64,000 bases of DNA from Chionoecetes opilio (GCA_016584305.1 JACEEZ010019113.1:54750-118749); one strand, 5' to 3'. Shown: positions 44,395 through 56,309, counted from the first letter of the stretch. Numbers and translations: made by a program. The notes: generated by a model from the sequence alone, not told the origin.

Positions 44395-45548
44395 AAATAG
44401 AGACAGACACTTTTTGGTGTGTTTAGAAAGAGACACTTTTTGGTGGGTTTAGAAAGAGAGACTGACACTTTTTGGTGGGTTTAGAAAGAGACAGAAACTT
44501 TTTGGTGGGTTTAGAAAGAGAGACTGACACTTTTTGGTGGGTTTAGAAAGAGAGACTGACACTTTTTGGTGGGTTTAGAAAGAGACAGACACTTTTTGGT
44601 GGGTTTAGAAAGAGACTTTTTGGTGGGTTTAGAAAGAGAGACACTTTTTTGTGGGTTTAGAAAGAGATACACTTTTGTGGGTTTAGAAAGCGACAGACAC
44701 TTTTTGGTGGGTTTAGAAAGACACAAGACACTTTTGTGAGTTTAGAAAGAGACACTTTTTGGTGGGTTTAGAAAGAGACAAGACACTTTTGTGGGTTTAG
44801 AAAGAGACAAACACTTTTTGGTGGGTTTAGAAAGAGACAGACACTTTTGTGGGTTTAGAAAGAGACACTTTTGTGGGTAAGAAAGAGACAAGACACTTTT
44901 TTGTGGGTAAGAAAGAGACAAGACACTTTTTGGTGGGGTAAGAAAGACACACTTTTTTTGTGTTTAGAAAGAGACAGACACTTTTGTGGGTAAGAAAGAG
45001 ACAAGACACTTTTGTGGGTAAGAAAGAGACAAGACACTTTTTGGTGGGGTAAGAAAGAGACACACTTTTTGGTGTTTAGAAAGAGACAGACACTTTTTGG
45101 TGGGTTTAGAAAGAGACAGACACTTACCCACAAAAGTGTCTGACACTTTTTGGTGTTTAGAAAGAGAGACTGACACTTTTTGGTGTGTTTAGAAAGAGAG
45201 ACTGACACTTTTTGGTGTGTTTAGAAAGAGACAGAAACTTTTTGGTGGGTTTAGAAAGAGACAGACACTTACCCACAAAAGTGTCTGACACTTTTTGGTG
45301 TTTAGAAAGAGAGACTGACACTTTTTGGTGTGTTTAGAAAGAGAGACTGACACTTTTTGGTGGGTTTAGAAAGAGAGACTGACACTTTTTGGTGTGTTTA
45401 GAAAGAGAGACTGACACTTTTGTGGGTAAGAAAGAGACAAGACACTTTTTGGTGTGTTTAGAAAGAGAGACTGACACTTTTGTGGGTAAGAAAGAGACAA
45501 GACACTTTTTGGTGTGTTTAGAAAGAGACTGACACTTTTTGTGGGGTT
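44395..45548. repeat. about 28 bp minisatellite (about 40 copies)
   Basis: The unit is GACACTTTTTGGTGGGTTTA plus GAAAGAGA, with GTGGGTAAGAAAGAGACAAGACACTTTT variants. Two identical short inversions (CTTACCCACAAAAGTGTCTG) occur at 45123 and 45269. The minus-strand Ser/Leu/Lys frames are artefacts. Confidence 0.9.
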
Positions 45549-46235
45549 TTAGTTACAGAGAAAGATAAACGTTATTGAGGTTTTAATCATCAGGTAAACT
45601 CAATAGATATTATATAAAGAAGTGTTAGTTGGATTTATCTGCAGTAATATTGGTGATGTGAACTTTTTGAAGTATCTTTAGGCTCTGACTCCTATACATA
45701 TGCATACATGAACATTCTTCTCCCATGTTGTATATCACGTGGTTGATATACAACACATATACATACATACGTTGGTTTATGAAAAGACGTGTCTGATGTG
45801 CATGTGTTTTAACAGTGCTATGATTTTATAAATATTTACGTATTTTCTCTTATTAGAATCTGAGAGCAGATGGAAATGTACTTAAGTTGAGTTTTAGTTA
45901 ACTTTTTAGATCAAGTGACTTTTAATATTTGTTCTCCCTTTTGAAACACACACACACACATACACACACAGTATATATTTCACAAAGAAAACCCCATTAT
46001 TTTATAAGAAGATAAAATGTGTACCCAGAAAGCTACTGTGCTCAAGAAGTCATCACTATATTAATAACATTTTTTACTCTTTTCATGGCGTTGCGAGTTT
46101 GACATCGTTATTAATATCTCAAGTAGGGAAAGGTTTGGCGTGCTTTTTTATTTTCTTCCCAGTCTATTAAAAAAAAATTATCTTGGAATTGATGCAAGTC
46201 TGGTGGGAATGTCTGGTGGGTAGCAAAGGAGTGGG
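45549..46235. other. no gene recognised
   Basis: AT-rich unique-looking DNA with a short (CA)n at 45948-45971. No exon or RNA supported. Confidence 0.5.
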
Positions 46236-46436
46236 AGACACATATACTGCTCCTCCTCCTCTTCCTTCTTCTCCTCCTCCTCCTCCTCTTCCTTCTTCTC
46301 CTCCTCCTATTTTTCCCAACTGTTTTTCCTGAATTCTCATGTTTCTGCATATCATCCTCCTCCTCCTCCTCCTACCTGTTTTTCCTGTATTCTCATCTTT
46401 CTTTCCTCCTCCTCGTCCTCTTCTTCCTCCTTGACC
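46236..46436. repeat. (CTC/CTT)n trinucleotide-rich tract
   Basis: CTCCTCCTC with TTCTTC. A CTGTTTTTCCTGAATTCTCA block is duplicated (46320 and 46377). Confidence 0.85.
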
Positions 46437-46682
46437 TCATGCAGTATCAATACCTCATTCAGAGACGTACCTGGTGTGTGTGTGTGTGTGTGTGTTGCCA
46501 GATGATTGCGATGACACCTATAGGGGGGGGAGGGGGACGGGTACCTCGCTCTTCAGGTATCACGTTCAACTTATACATAATTATATTCCCGCGGCTCGCA
46601 CCAAATCCTCACCAGTCAGTCAGGCAGTCAGGGTCGATGAGACGCCTTTTCACCAGACTTGCTTTATTAATGTTGCGACTAG

Positions 46683-46687
<5 letters not shown>

Positions 46688-46770
<83 letters not shown>
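46688..46770. repeat. (AG)n microsatellite followed by poly-G
   Basis: About 35 uninterrupted AG units and then a G run. Confidence 0.95.
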
Positions 46771-46771
<1 letters not shown>

Positions 46772-46789
46772 AGTAGGGCAGTAGAGTGA

Positions 46790-47700
46790 AGAGGACAACT
46801 AGGACAGAAGATTGAAAGGGAAAGAGGAGGATGAAAAGAAGGAAGGGAAGGATAGAATAGAGCAGGAGAATGGAGAGAGAAGAGGAAGAGGAGGAGGAGG
46901 AGAGTGAAAAGAGGAAGGGAAGGATGTAATAGAGCATCAGAATGGAGAGAGAAGAGGAGGAGGAGGAGGAGTGAAAAGAGGAAGGGAAGGATGGAATAGA
47001 GCATCAGAATGGAGAGAGAAGAGGAGGAGGAGGAGGAGGAGTGAAAAGAGGAAGGGAAGGATGTAATAGAGCATCAGAATGGAGAGAACTTTTATGACAG
47101 TGGGAGGAAAGAAAGTATAATTGTGAGGTATTGCAGGAGGAGGAAGGAAAGGGGATAACAATGGAAAGGAAGGGAACAGGTATAGGAGAAGAGAGAGGAA
47201 GGAAAAGGGAATAACAATGAAAAGGAAGGGAATAAAGGAGAGAAGTAAAGGAAAGGATGGATGTAGAGGAAGATAAAAAGATAGGAAAATAAGGGAAGAG
47301 TGACAGGGTAGAAATAAAAGGGGAATTGATAGGATAAAAGGGTTAAGGAAGAGGAAGGGAATATAGAGGAGAAGTGAAGGTAACGATGGGGGGATGTAGA
47401 GCAAGATTGAAGGATAGGAAAATAAGGAAAGAAGAGTGACATAGTAGAAATAAAAGGGGAATTGATAGGATAAAAGGGTTAAGGAAGAAGATGAGGAAGG
47501 GAATATAGAAGAGAAGTGAAGGAAAGGAAGGATGGTTGGAGAGCAAGATTAAAGGATAGGAAAATATGGAAAGAAAAGTGACATAGTAGAAATAAAAGGG
47601 GAATTGAATTGGATAAAAGGGTTAAGGAAGAGAGGAGTGAGAAAATGTCAGAAGGGAAGACTAGAAGAAGGAAGGAGGAGGAGAAGAGGAAGGGGATAGG
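46790..47700. repeat. purine-rich minisatellites (about 65 bp and about 120 bp units)
   Basis: 46800-47090 repeats GAATGGAGAGAGAAGAGGAG...GAGTGAAAAGAGGAAGGGAA...ATAGAGCATCA (about 4 times). 47260-47700 repeats GTAGAAATAAAAGGGGAATT...GATAAAAGGGTTAAGGAAGA (3 times). There is no gene; the minus-strand Leu/Ser/Phe frames are artefacts. Confidence 0.85.
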
Positions 47701-47769
47701 AGTGGATCAAGAAATGTTTGTGGAATGTAAAGTTAAGAATCGGTCTTTTGTAGTTGTTTTGGTGTTATT

Positions 47770-49440
47770 GTGACGTGGTGGTGGTTGTGGTGGTGGTGGT
47801 GAAGATAGTGGTAGTAGTGGTGGTGGTGGTGGTGAAGATAGTGGTAGTAGTGGTGGTGGTGAAGATAGTGGTAGTAGTGGTGGTGGTGAAGAAGATCGTG
47901 GTTGTGGTGGTGAAGAAGATAGTGGTAGTAGTGGTGGTGGTGGTGAAGAAGATAGTGGTAGTAGTGGTGGTGAAGAAGATAGTGGTAGTAGTGGTGGTGA
48001 AGAAGATCGTGGTTGTGGTGGTGGTGAAGAAAATAGTGGTAGTGGTGGTGGTGAAGAAGATAGTGGTAGTAGTGGTGGTGAAGAAGATCGTGGTTGTGGT
48101 GAAGATAGTGGTAGTAGTGGTGGTGAAGAAGATAGTGGTAGTAATGGTGGTGAAGATAGTGGTAGTAATGGTGGTGAAGAAGATCCTGGTTGTGGTGGTG
48201 GTGAAGAAGATAGTGGTAGTAGTGGTGGTGAAGAAGATAGTGGTAGTAATGGTGGTGAAGAAGATCCTGGTTGTGGTGGTGGTGAAGAAGATAGTGGTAG
48301 CAGTGGTTGTGTTGGTGGTGAAGAAGATAGTGGTTGTGGTGAAGAAAATAGTGGTGGTGGTGAAGAAGATCGTGGTAGTGGTGGTGGTGAAGAAGATCGT
48401 GGTTGTGGTGGTGGTGAAGAAGATCGTGGTGGTGGTGAAGAAGATAGTGGTTGTGGTAGTGGTGAAGAAAATAGTGGTAGTGGTGGTGGTGAAGAAGATC
48501 GTGGTAGTGGTGGTGGTGAAGAAGATCGTGGTTGTGGTGGTGGTGAAGAAGATCGTGGTTGTGGTGGTGGTGAAGAAGATAGTGGTTGTGGTGAAGCAAA
48601 TAGTGGTTGTGGTGAAGAAAATAGTGGTAGTGGTGGTGGTGAAGAAGATCGTGGTTGTGGTGGTGAAGAAGATCGTGGTTGTGGTGGTGGTGAAGAAGAT
48701 AGTGGTTGTGGTGGTGGTGAAGAAGATAGTGGTTGTGGTGGTGGTGAAGAAAATAGTGGTAGTGGTGGTGGTGAAGAAGATAGTGGTTTTGGTGGTGGTG
48801 AAGAAGATCGTGGTTGTGGTGGTGGTGAAGAAGATCGTGGTTGTGGTGGTGGTGAAGAAGATAGTGGTTGTGGTGGTGGTGAAGAAAATAGTGGTAGTGG
48901 TGGTGGTGAAGATAGTGGTTGTGGTGAAGATAGTGGTTGTGGTGAAGTGGTTGTGGTGAAGAAGATAGTGGTTGTGGTGAAGAAAATAGTGGTTGTGGTA
49001 AAGAAGATAGTGGTTGTGGTGAAGAAGATAGTGGTTGTGGTTAAGAAGATAGTGGTGGTGGTGAAGAAGATAGTGGTTGTGGTGGTGGTGAAGAAGATAG
49101 TGGTTGTGGTGAAGAAGATAGTGGTTGTGGTGAAGAAGATAGTGGTTGTGGTGAAGAAGATAGTGGTTGTGGTGAAGAAAATAGTGGTAGTAGTGGTGGT
49201 GAAAATAGTTATAGTGGTGGTGGTGAGGAAGATAGTGGTAGTACATAGTGGTGGTTGTGGTGACGTTTGGGGTGGTGAAAATAGTTGTAGTGGTGATGAT
49301 GAAGAAAATAGTGGTAGTAGTGGTTATGGTGGTGACAATAGTTGTAGTGGTGATGATGATGAAGAAAATAGTGGTAGTAGTGGTTATGGTGGTGTTAGCA
49401 GTAGTAGTTTTGGTGATGGTGATAGCGAGAGTATTTTATA
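47770..49440. repeat. 1.67 kb GTGGTGAAGAAGATAGTG-type minisatellite
   Basis: The core unit is GTGGTGGTGAAGAAGATAGT, then GGTTGTG, in multiples of three bases. Long stop-free frames therefore occur on both strands (401 codons of V-V-V-V-V-K-K-I on +, 493 codons of T-T-T-T-I-F-F on -, and H-H-H-Y-L-L). The uniform composition and multi-frame openness mark it as a repeat, not a protein. Confidence 0.9.
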
Positions 49441-50530
49441 AATCATGATAAATGTAATCAATAATTCATACTTAATTTCATAGTATAATTTCATAATATG
49501 TTATGTAGAGGGTTAACTGAAGCAAACGTTGCGACACACGCGAACCCTCCATCTTGTTGAATCAAATATGAGAATGAAAAACAGATGCTAACATTATGAA
49601 CGTAAGACTAAATAGAAAAAGGAAATTAAGTCAGGGTACATATTTTTCACACCCAATTTGGATAGTAAACAGACATTAAAAAACACACGCACACACACAC
49701 ACACACCCAATGATGCACCTATTCTGTAATCAAACCTTTCTTTTACATCCTGACTAAGTTAGACTAGATAACTCCGTATGTTAGATTGTATTCATATGTG
49801 TTCATTTATTACAATTTCTTTTAAAATTATATTTTAATCATTTAAATTTTTATGTGAACTGTACGACAATTATCGTATTTGTACGATAATTTGACCTTTG
49901 CATGACAGTTGGACTTTTACCGTTGTACGGCTCGTGAACGCGGACTCGCAGAGACTTATGCAGCTATTGCCTACAAATTATTTCGGTAAAATAGACCTTG
50001 ATTAATGAATTGTGTGTTGTAGTGCGAGGCTGTGGTGTGCTATAGGTGGCTCAAGTGTGACCTGTAGATGTGTTAAACCAGTGGTGATGTGGTGTGTGAT
50101 TGTGTACCAGTGTGGTGTGACACCTAGTTGTGTGATGTGGCGCATAGTAGTGTGATGTGAAGCATAGTGTATATATATATATATATATATATATAATTGT
50201 GAGCAATTTAACACATACGAAAATCAAGAAAAAATGTACTCTTTCAGACCGTGCGTATATTTACCCAACATGGTGCAAAATTGCCATGTTTCTTGTTTTA
50301 AGGTATTTTCTGAGTATGGTTGCTCATTATTTGGCCCATTAGGGGTGTTTATAATTCAATCACATGAAATAATCATACTTAGTACACAATTAAGTAGGAG
50401 AGCAAAGCATGAAGGTCAGTTCAAAGGTTTTAATGGAGGAATCTGCTAACAACTGACATTAAAACATGGAAACATGCAGTGTTAATGTCTTAAATCCCTT
50501 CTCTGCACAAAATTCAATTACTACATTTCA
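49441..50530. other. no gene recognised
   Basis: AT-rich DNA with small (CA)n at 49684-49706 and (TA)n at 50167-50195. TGTGATGTG-rich sequence occupies 50030-50165. No coding supported. Confidence 0.55.
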
Positions 50531-50539
50531 CACTAAGCC

Positions 50540-51790
50540 GGCTAAGCTACTTCTCACATCGGCAGCTGCAAAGTTATGTGCACTTCCACCGCGCCTTCTT
50601 GCATGAGCATCGTCCTCCACACGTGCACATGGCGCTTTTGCAACCACTTGATCAGTCAGGTTGGAGCACACAGGACGCCAGGTCTTCGTTGCACTCTCTA
50701 GAGTCCATCCAAAGCCCTCTGAGGTTGGAGGCTTCTGCTCACAATGATCACTGGTTGCCCAGATTCCAGCTTGGTAGACTGCGCGCAGTGTGTGCTGCAG
50801 AAGGGCTTCTTTGCGTTGGGGGAATGTTCTCCATTGTCCTGTTTTTCTGGGAGAAGAAACGTGCCTCTACGTGGCCCTACGTGCCTCGTTCACAGAGTCC
50901 AAGTTGCTCTTCTTATTGTAGATGATCACGGTTGAAGCGCTCGAGCAACTGGAATTCCTTGCAGTTCACTGTCACAGTCATGTAAGGGTGATTCATGAGG
51001 TTGTTGAAGGCTTCCGTCACCTCCACGTAGGCATTCCAAGCCTCCCATACCGATTTCTTCCCTTTGCCAAAGAAAGCGGAAGTTGTGTCGCAGCCCGTGA
51101 AGCTGTGGAACATAGGCAGTGCCGTTGACCTATCTTTTCCCAGAGCATAGCATATGGCATTGATATCCAGGTACATGAAGTTCTTTCCAGTTCCAAAAGC
51201 TACCCAGATGGCTGCCATCTGATGCTGGCTGGTCAGGGAATGATACTTTCCTATCAGTATGACAACGACGTCTGTGTCGACAGTGCGTACCAAACAGGTG
51301 GTGCATCCCTTGTCCAGCGCATCTTTCAGGTGAACGACAATCCTTGTATCGGCCTCTTCATGGTCACATCGTGGCATGGAGTGGTCGGAAACCTCTGCTG
51401 ATCACATCTGTGCCTGATGTTATGAAGACCTCCTTTCCGTCTGGCCAGTCATTGGAGCCGACTTTGTCTGAAAGGAACTGGAAAAGCTCCTCCTTGTTTG
51501 TGGAATCCCGGAGGAAGTCGGGCCAGTTGCTGGGCACCTTGGTTGGACCGCCGACCTTTCTCCGCACACCTTTTCCCTTTTCTCTCTAGTTGACTCCTTG
51601 ATACTGCTGGCAATGTAGCTGTCCCAGACCACATCGACTCTTCTGCAGGATTCAAGTAGCTTCAGGATGTGGGGGATGCAAACGCCATTAGCATTGAATG
51701 TGGTGACATTAGTATGAGGAAGCAGATACACCACAGCAACACCGTCGAGAATTCTTGCATCCAGAAACGGCGGTGTAATATGCATTTAAT
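50540..51790 (-). pseudogene. PIN/FEN1-like + CXC-domain protein, H-E-E-A-D subfamily, frameshifted copy
   Basis: On the minus strand the frame opens at about 51785 (L-D-G-V-A-V-V-Y-L-L-P), without a clear N-terminus. It then gives V-D-V-V-W-D-S-Y. Frameshifts lie near 51575 and 51380. It continues C-D-H-E-E-A-D-T-R-I-V-V-H and R-T-V-D-T-D-V-V-V-I-L-I, then I-W-V-A-F-G-T-G-K-N. Next is M-F-H-S-F-T-G-C-D-T-T-S-A-F-F-G-K-G-K-K. E-x-x-A-D, D-T-D and G-C-D with G-x-G-K-K match the order of acidic and H3TH motifs in PIN/FEN1 nucleases. After a stop near 50913 and more frameshifts, Q-H-T-L-R-A-V-Y-Q-A-G-I-W (about 50770) and C-T-C-G-G-R-C-S-C-K-K (about 50610) show the CXC end. A SINE abuts the 5' side. 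Confidence 0.7.
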
Positions 51791-51834
51791 TAAATAAAAA
51801 AATAAAAAAGTTCTATTATGCAGGCTATCCTATC

Positions 51835-52165
51835 GGGGAGGCGGTAGCAGTGGTTAGCGTCTCTCAGTGGCGTTCTCGGTGACCCGAGTTCGATCCCCGA
51901 AGAAAACCAAAATCTTTCTGCACCGTCGAGTGGCCTAAGAACACCCACATGCCCTGCCCATTAACTCTACCTTCGATTGCGAGTGCATCGGATGACACAG
52001 GGGGGCGGCATGAGCCTCTAATCACAGGCGTCACTATAAAAATCCTGCCTGCGCCACCACGGACGAGGGCCAACCATCACAGCCCTCAAGTGAACCTCCG
52101 GGGCTTAACTACCGAGCCCTGGGTCACTATTGCCTACAGGCGCTATAGGCACAAAATGTTAAATA
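51835..52165 (+). mobile_element. tRNA-derived SINE (reference copy for the expanded SINE at 3.3 kb)
   Basis: The head is GGGGAGGCGGTAGCAGTGGT with an A-box-like TAGCAGTGGTTAGCG. The B box is GAGTTCGATCC (51886-51896). Body motifs are CACATGCCCTGCCCATTAAC, GAGTGCATCGGATGACACAG and GGCGTCACTATAAAAATCCT. The tail is GCCTACAGGCGCTATAGGCA followed by AAATAAAAA-type A-rich sequence. Confidence 0.85.
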
Positions 52166-52487
52166 AAAAAAAATAAAAAAAATAAAGATTGTGTTTAAAA
52201 AAAATGTTCGGATCGCTTGGCGCCGGTTCTAGAATTGAAGCTTGGATTCTGAGGAATACCTGGAAAAAATGTGGTGCTTTTATCCGGCATGTCCCCATCA
52301 ACTACCTAAGCTGCCTCACTAATTATGTTATGTGGTGTAAAGCCTGAATTCAATGAAATATAAATTCATTTAGTGAATACATTATTTTACCTAAGGTTGT
52401 ACTTATCGGTCGTATTTATCTGAAAATACGATTAATCTGGTGGCTCTGTGCGACAATGTGGGCTACAAAAGCTCACATCCCTGCACC

Positions 52488-52925
52488 GGTCCCTTCGGCC
52501 TAAACATCTCACGGCCTAAAGGTCCCTGGAGCCTAAACATCTCACGGCCTAAAGGTCCCTGGAGCCTAAACATCTCACGGCCTAAAGGTCCCTGGAGCCT
52601 AAACATCTCACGGCCTAAAGGTCCCTGGAGCCTAAACATCTTACGGCCTAAAGGTCCCTGGAGCCTAAACATCTTACGGCCTAAAGGTCCCTGGAGCCTA
52701 AACATCTTACGGCCTAAAGGTCCCTGGAGCCTAAACATCTCACGGCCTAAAGGTCCCTGGAGCCTAAACATCTTACGGCCTAAAGGTCCCTGGAGCCTAA
52801 ACATCTTACGGCCTAAAGGTCCCTGGAGCCTAAACATCTCACGGCCTAAAGGTCCCTGGAGCCTAAACATCTTACGGCCTAAAGGTCCCTGGAGCCTAAA
52901 CATCTTACGGCCTAAACGTCTTACG
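52488..52925. repeat. 33 bp minisatellite (13 copies)
   Basis: The unit is GGCCTAAAGGTCCCTGGAGC, CTAAACATCT(C/T)AC. Copies are almost identical except for a C/T at one site. Because 33 is a multiple of 3, both strands stay open (N-I-S-R-P-K-G-P-W-S-L on +). No independent sign of translation. Confidence 0.9.
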
Positions 52926-52975
52926 GCCGTTGGCCCTTGGCCTAGATAGAATGGTCGGCCTACGGGGGAAACCAA
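52926..52975. repeat. short dispersed repeat, inverted partner at 57712-57800
   Basis: TAGATAGAATGGTCGGCCTA at 52943 is reverse-complementary to TAGGCCGACCATTCTATCTA at 57717. Both lie beside CGGCCTAAACGTCT motifs. Confidence 0.65.
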
Positions 52976-53014
52976 AATGAGACGCCTCGGCGCAGTGACG
53001 TCAAGTGGGGGTAA

Positions 53015-54160
53015 ACAGCCAGGGGCCACATTCAGAGACGCTAACGTCCATGCTAAACAACCTAGCGACTGCCATCAGCTGTTTTGGTATTCTGCGTGGA
53101 AATTGATGACGTACTTGAGTTACTTGACGTACTTAGTAGCCAGACTAGGGACTGGCAACTAAGCGGGCTTTGTGTTACCCATTTTTGTTGTGCCCTTGGC
53201 CAGATCCCTGTGACGGGGAAAAAAAGAAAAAAAGAAAAAAAGAAAAAGAAATGAAAAAAAACCTTAAAGACGTTAAGCTGCCAAAACAAGGCGACTGCCT
53301 AAGCCCTAGAGTGTGGTGTGGAGGACGCAACATACATAAAAATATTCATAAATTGAGTATATATGATGTTTTCTGACTCAAGAACTGAACAGGGCAAGTA
53401 TACAAACGAAATTAGGCCATATAACAAACCCAGCCGCTTGTGGTGATGGGATAAGAGTGGTGAGCTGCGGCATCTCACCGGCGCGGGTAGCGACTAGCGA
53501 TGCCAGACACCACCACGCGCACGGCTCCACGTCAGACTGAAGGTATAGTGGCGCCCTTTTCCTTAATCAAAACCCAAGCCCTTGTCCATCCAACCGTGAT
53601 GGGTACCGGGTGTTAGCCGGGGGTTTGTGACCCGCCTCCCGGGGTGGTGGCTTCCCCCAAATGGCAGGAAGACGAGCTACGAATAGATTAGCAAGCGAAA
53701 AAGATCACAAGAAGAAGAAGAGCACCCTATTACTCTGAAGGAATAATTAATAGCTAGAATACAAGGAAGTACAGCCACCGGCGTGTTACCCGCGTGTTGA
53801 AGAGACTGAGGTGACACAGGGGATGAAAGAATAATGGAATAAGCTAGAAAATATAAATAAATACAACGACCTTGAAATGCAGGCAGCGGCTGCTGCCTTG
53901 TGATTGGCTGACACGTTTGAGACACAATCTGATTGGCTGGCACGTTTGTTTTTACACAATTGTGATTCGCTGGCGAGGCTGTGACGTCGTTGTAGTCGCT
54001 CAGCCAATCAGCTATCGATGCCCATAGCAACCATGTACCGCCACTGCCATGTCTCGTACTGGAATACCCTCGAGCTCCGGGGTGTAGAAATAGAGGGATG
54101 TTGTTGAGCGAACAACCGTGGCCTTTAACTCTCTCTGAATGTCTGCCCAGGTTCCGACAA
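53015..54160 (+). promoter_or_regulatory. duplicated CCAAT-box-rich region, copy 2
   Basis: Paralogous to 29750-31010. CCAAT lies at 54004-54008, with inverted ATTGG motifs at about 53904 and 53931 and a CRE-like TGACGTCG at about 53979. The same TTTAACTCTCTCTGAATGTC block closes the module. Promoter function is inference; a non-coding dispersed repeat is the alternative. Confidence 0.4.
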
Positions 54161-54247
54161 GCAAACAACGGTTAATTAACAACCGCAGTCCAGGTTTGAC
54201 CGGGGTGATGAGAGGACAGGGACGGTGCGTCCCGGCCGCTTCCCGCT

Positions 54248-54600
54248 CGCCTCCTCCTTCTCATTCTTCTCATCCACCACATCCTCCTCCTCCTCATCCA
54301 CCACACCCTCCTCCTCATCCACCACACCCTCCTCCTCCTCATCCACCACACCCTCCTCCTCCTCATCCACCACACCCTCCTCCTCCTCATCCACCACACC
54401 CTCCTCCTCCTCATCCACCACACCCTCCTCCTCCTCATCCACCACACCCTCCTCTCTCCTCATCCACCACACACCTCCTCCTCCTCATCCACCACACCCT
54501 CCTCCTCCTCATCCACCACACCCTCCTCCTCCTCATTCACCACACCCTCCTCCTCATCCACCACACCCTCCTCTTCCTCTACCACCTCCACATTATCCTA
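54248..54600. repeat. 18 bp (CCTCCTCCTCATCCACCACA-type) minisatellite
   Basis: About 18 copies with CTCCTC expansions. The open frames (Pro/His, Ser/Thr, and W-W-M-R-R-R on the minus strand) are artefacts. Confidence 0.9.
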
Positions 54601-54620
54601 CTCTTCCTTAACCATTATTA

Positions 54621-54626
<6 letters not shown>

Positions 54627-54712
<86 letters not shown>
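54627..54712. repeat. (TA)n microsatellite
   Basis: TA tract immediately left of the Tigger-like element. Confidence 0.95.
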
Positions 54713-54719
<7 letters not shown>

Positions 54720-55294
54720 AACCTCGATTTCCCGGACCTCCATTTCCCGGATATCGGATTTGCCGGACAAATTCCGAGGTCCGGGGATATGCCAGTCCAT
54801 TTTTTTTTTTCTTTTTATGTTGAAATGCCTGGTCCTGTTCGTAAAGTGACAAAGTTGTCCGGCGGTCCGAGCGTCTCCTGTCACCCTGGTCAGTGTCCGC
54901 GCCTCCCGCCAGGTGGCAGCATGCTCAGCGGTCGTATTGTTTACATTTGGGCACACGACACTCACGGTTCACCTGCACCGCCTCCGTTAGTCCCCTGACC
55001 CCCACTGCCCCTGGTGCAGGAACATCTCTGAGACTATTGAACACTTTCTGCTGCCTCCCGCCAGGTGGCAGCATGCTCAGCGGACGCAAAAGTCCGCGGC
55101 GGGGTAGTTGATATTGGCGGTTGCCGGACAGTAAATACTAGAGTAGGATAAACGTCCGGGGATGGGTACTGGCATCGGACTTCTTTTTTGTTTTGTTTTT
55201 TAAGGATAATTCCTAGACTGTTGCGATTCCCGGACTTTTGCGGTTCCTGGACCAGTGTTCCCCCCTATTAGTCCGGGAAAACGAGGTTTGTGTA
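54713..55294. mobile_element. Tigger/pogo-like non-autonomous element inserted in (TA)n
   Basis: Left end AACCTCGATTTCCCGGACCT, right end GTCCGGGAAAACGAGGTT, each bordered by TA repeats as expected for TA-targeting pogo/Tigger elements. The interior holds a duplicated CCTCCCGCCAGGTGGCAGCA followed by TGCTCAGCGG (54901 and 55055). No transposase is encoded. Confidence 0.7.
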
Positions 55295-55301
55295 TATATA
55301 T

Positions 55302-55362
<61 letters not shown>

Positions 55363-55363
55363 T

Positions 55364-56119
55364 TAGGGAGGTCCCGTTATACGAGCATTCGGTATACGAG
55401 AATCCGATGATACGAGATGTGTAAATTAGGGTCTATTTTCAATATACGAGATCGAAATTCCAATGATACGACATTCAAACTTGGGTGAGTAAAATTATCA
55501 AGTTCAAAATGCACGCCGTACCACTCCCGGGCTGGACAAAGGGGGATTTGGTTGACCCCAGTGAGGTCACCCCTAGCAAGCCGTGACCTGAAGGGTAATT
55601 AAGCATATGGCGCTGCCTGACATTTAGGGGTAATTAGCCAGGTGTGGGGCTCCAACCTTGGGACCGCAGTCAGGTCACCCCTAGCAAGGCGTGACCTGAA
55701 GGGTAATTAAGCATATGGCGCGGCCTGACCTTTAGGGGTAATTAGCAGGTGTGCGACCCAACCTTGGGACCGCTACACTACCTTCTCTTGTATCACGTGG
55801 CGTCCCCTACATTACAACGTCTTTTTTGCTTGTTATGCATGTTTTCTGTTTAATTAATGTGCAGTTATGTTATTTTGTGTGCTATTTTCTCTTTCAGAAT
55901 GTTTTTTTCTATAGAATAGGTAGTACAGTGTGGGTAATATAGACGCTGTGTGTTTGTTGTGTTTGCTATAGTTTATTTTAGCTTGAAAAATATATATATT
56001 TTTTTTTTTAATTGATGGGGTCCTGGAACCAAACCTATATTTTACTATTAGTTATGTGTTTCGTTATACGAGATTTCGCTTTACGAGTATGCCAGGTGGA
56101 ACCTAACTGCTCGTATCTT
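55364..56119. mobile_element. second Tigger/pogo-like element between TA tracts
   Basis: The left end reads GGTCCCGTTATACGAGCATT. The right end, reverse-complemented, reads GATACGAGCAGTTAGGTTCC with subterminal TCGTAAAGCG and CTCGTATAACG motifs typical of Tigger ends. A roughly 120 bp block (GTCACCCCTAGCAAG(C/G)CGTGACC...AAGCATATGGCGC) is duplicated at 55566 and 55675. It is non-coding. Confidence 0.6.
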
Positions 56120-56140
56120 ATATATATATATATATATATA

Positions 56141-56194
<54 letters not shown>

Positions 56195-56224
56195 GCCCCC
56201 CCCTTTTCAATTTTCTGGGTACGC

Positions 56225-56309
<85 letters not shown>

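Noticed and set aside
47754..49246. 401- and 493-codon open frames as giant repeat proteins
   Set aside because: The frames overlap on both strands, are composed only of the minisatellite unit, and have no start context, splice sites or unique sequence.
52440..53029. 11-residue repeat protein (both strands open)
   Set aside because: It is a 33 bp minisatellite. Openness on both strands follows from unit length and composition, and there is no coding signal outside the array.
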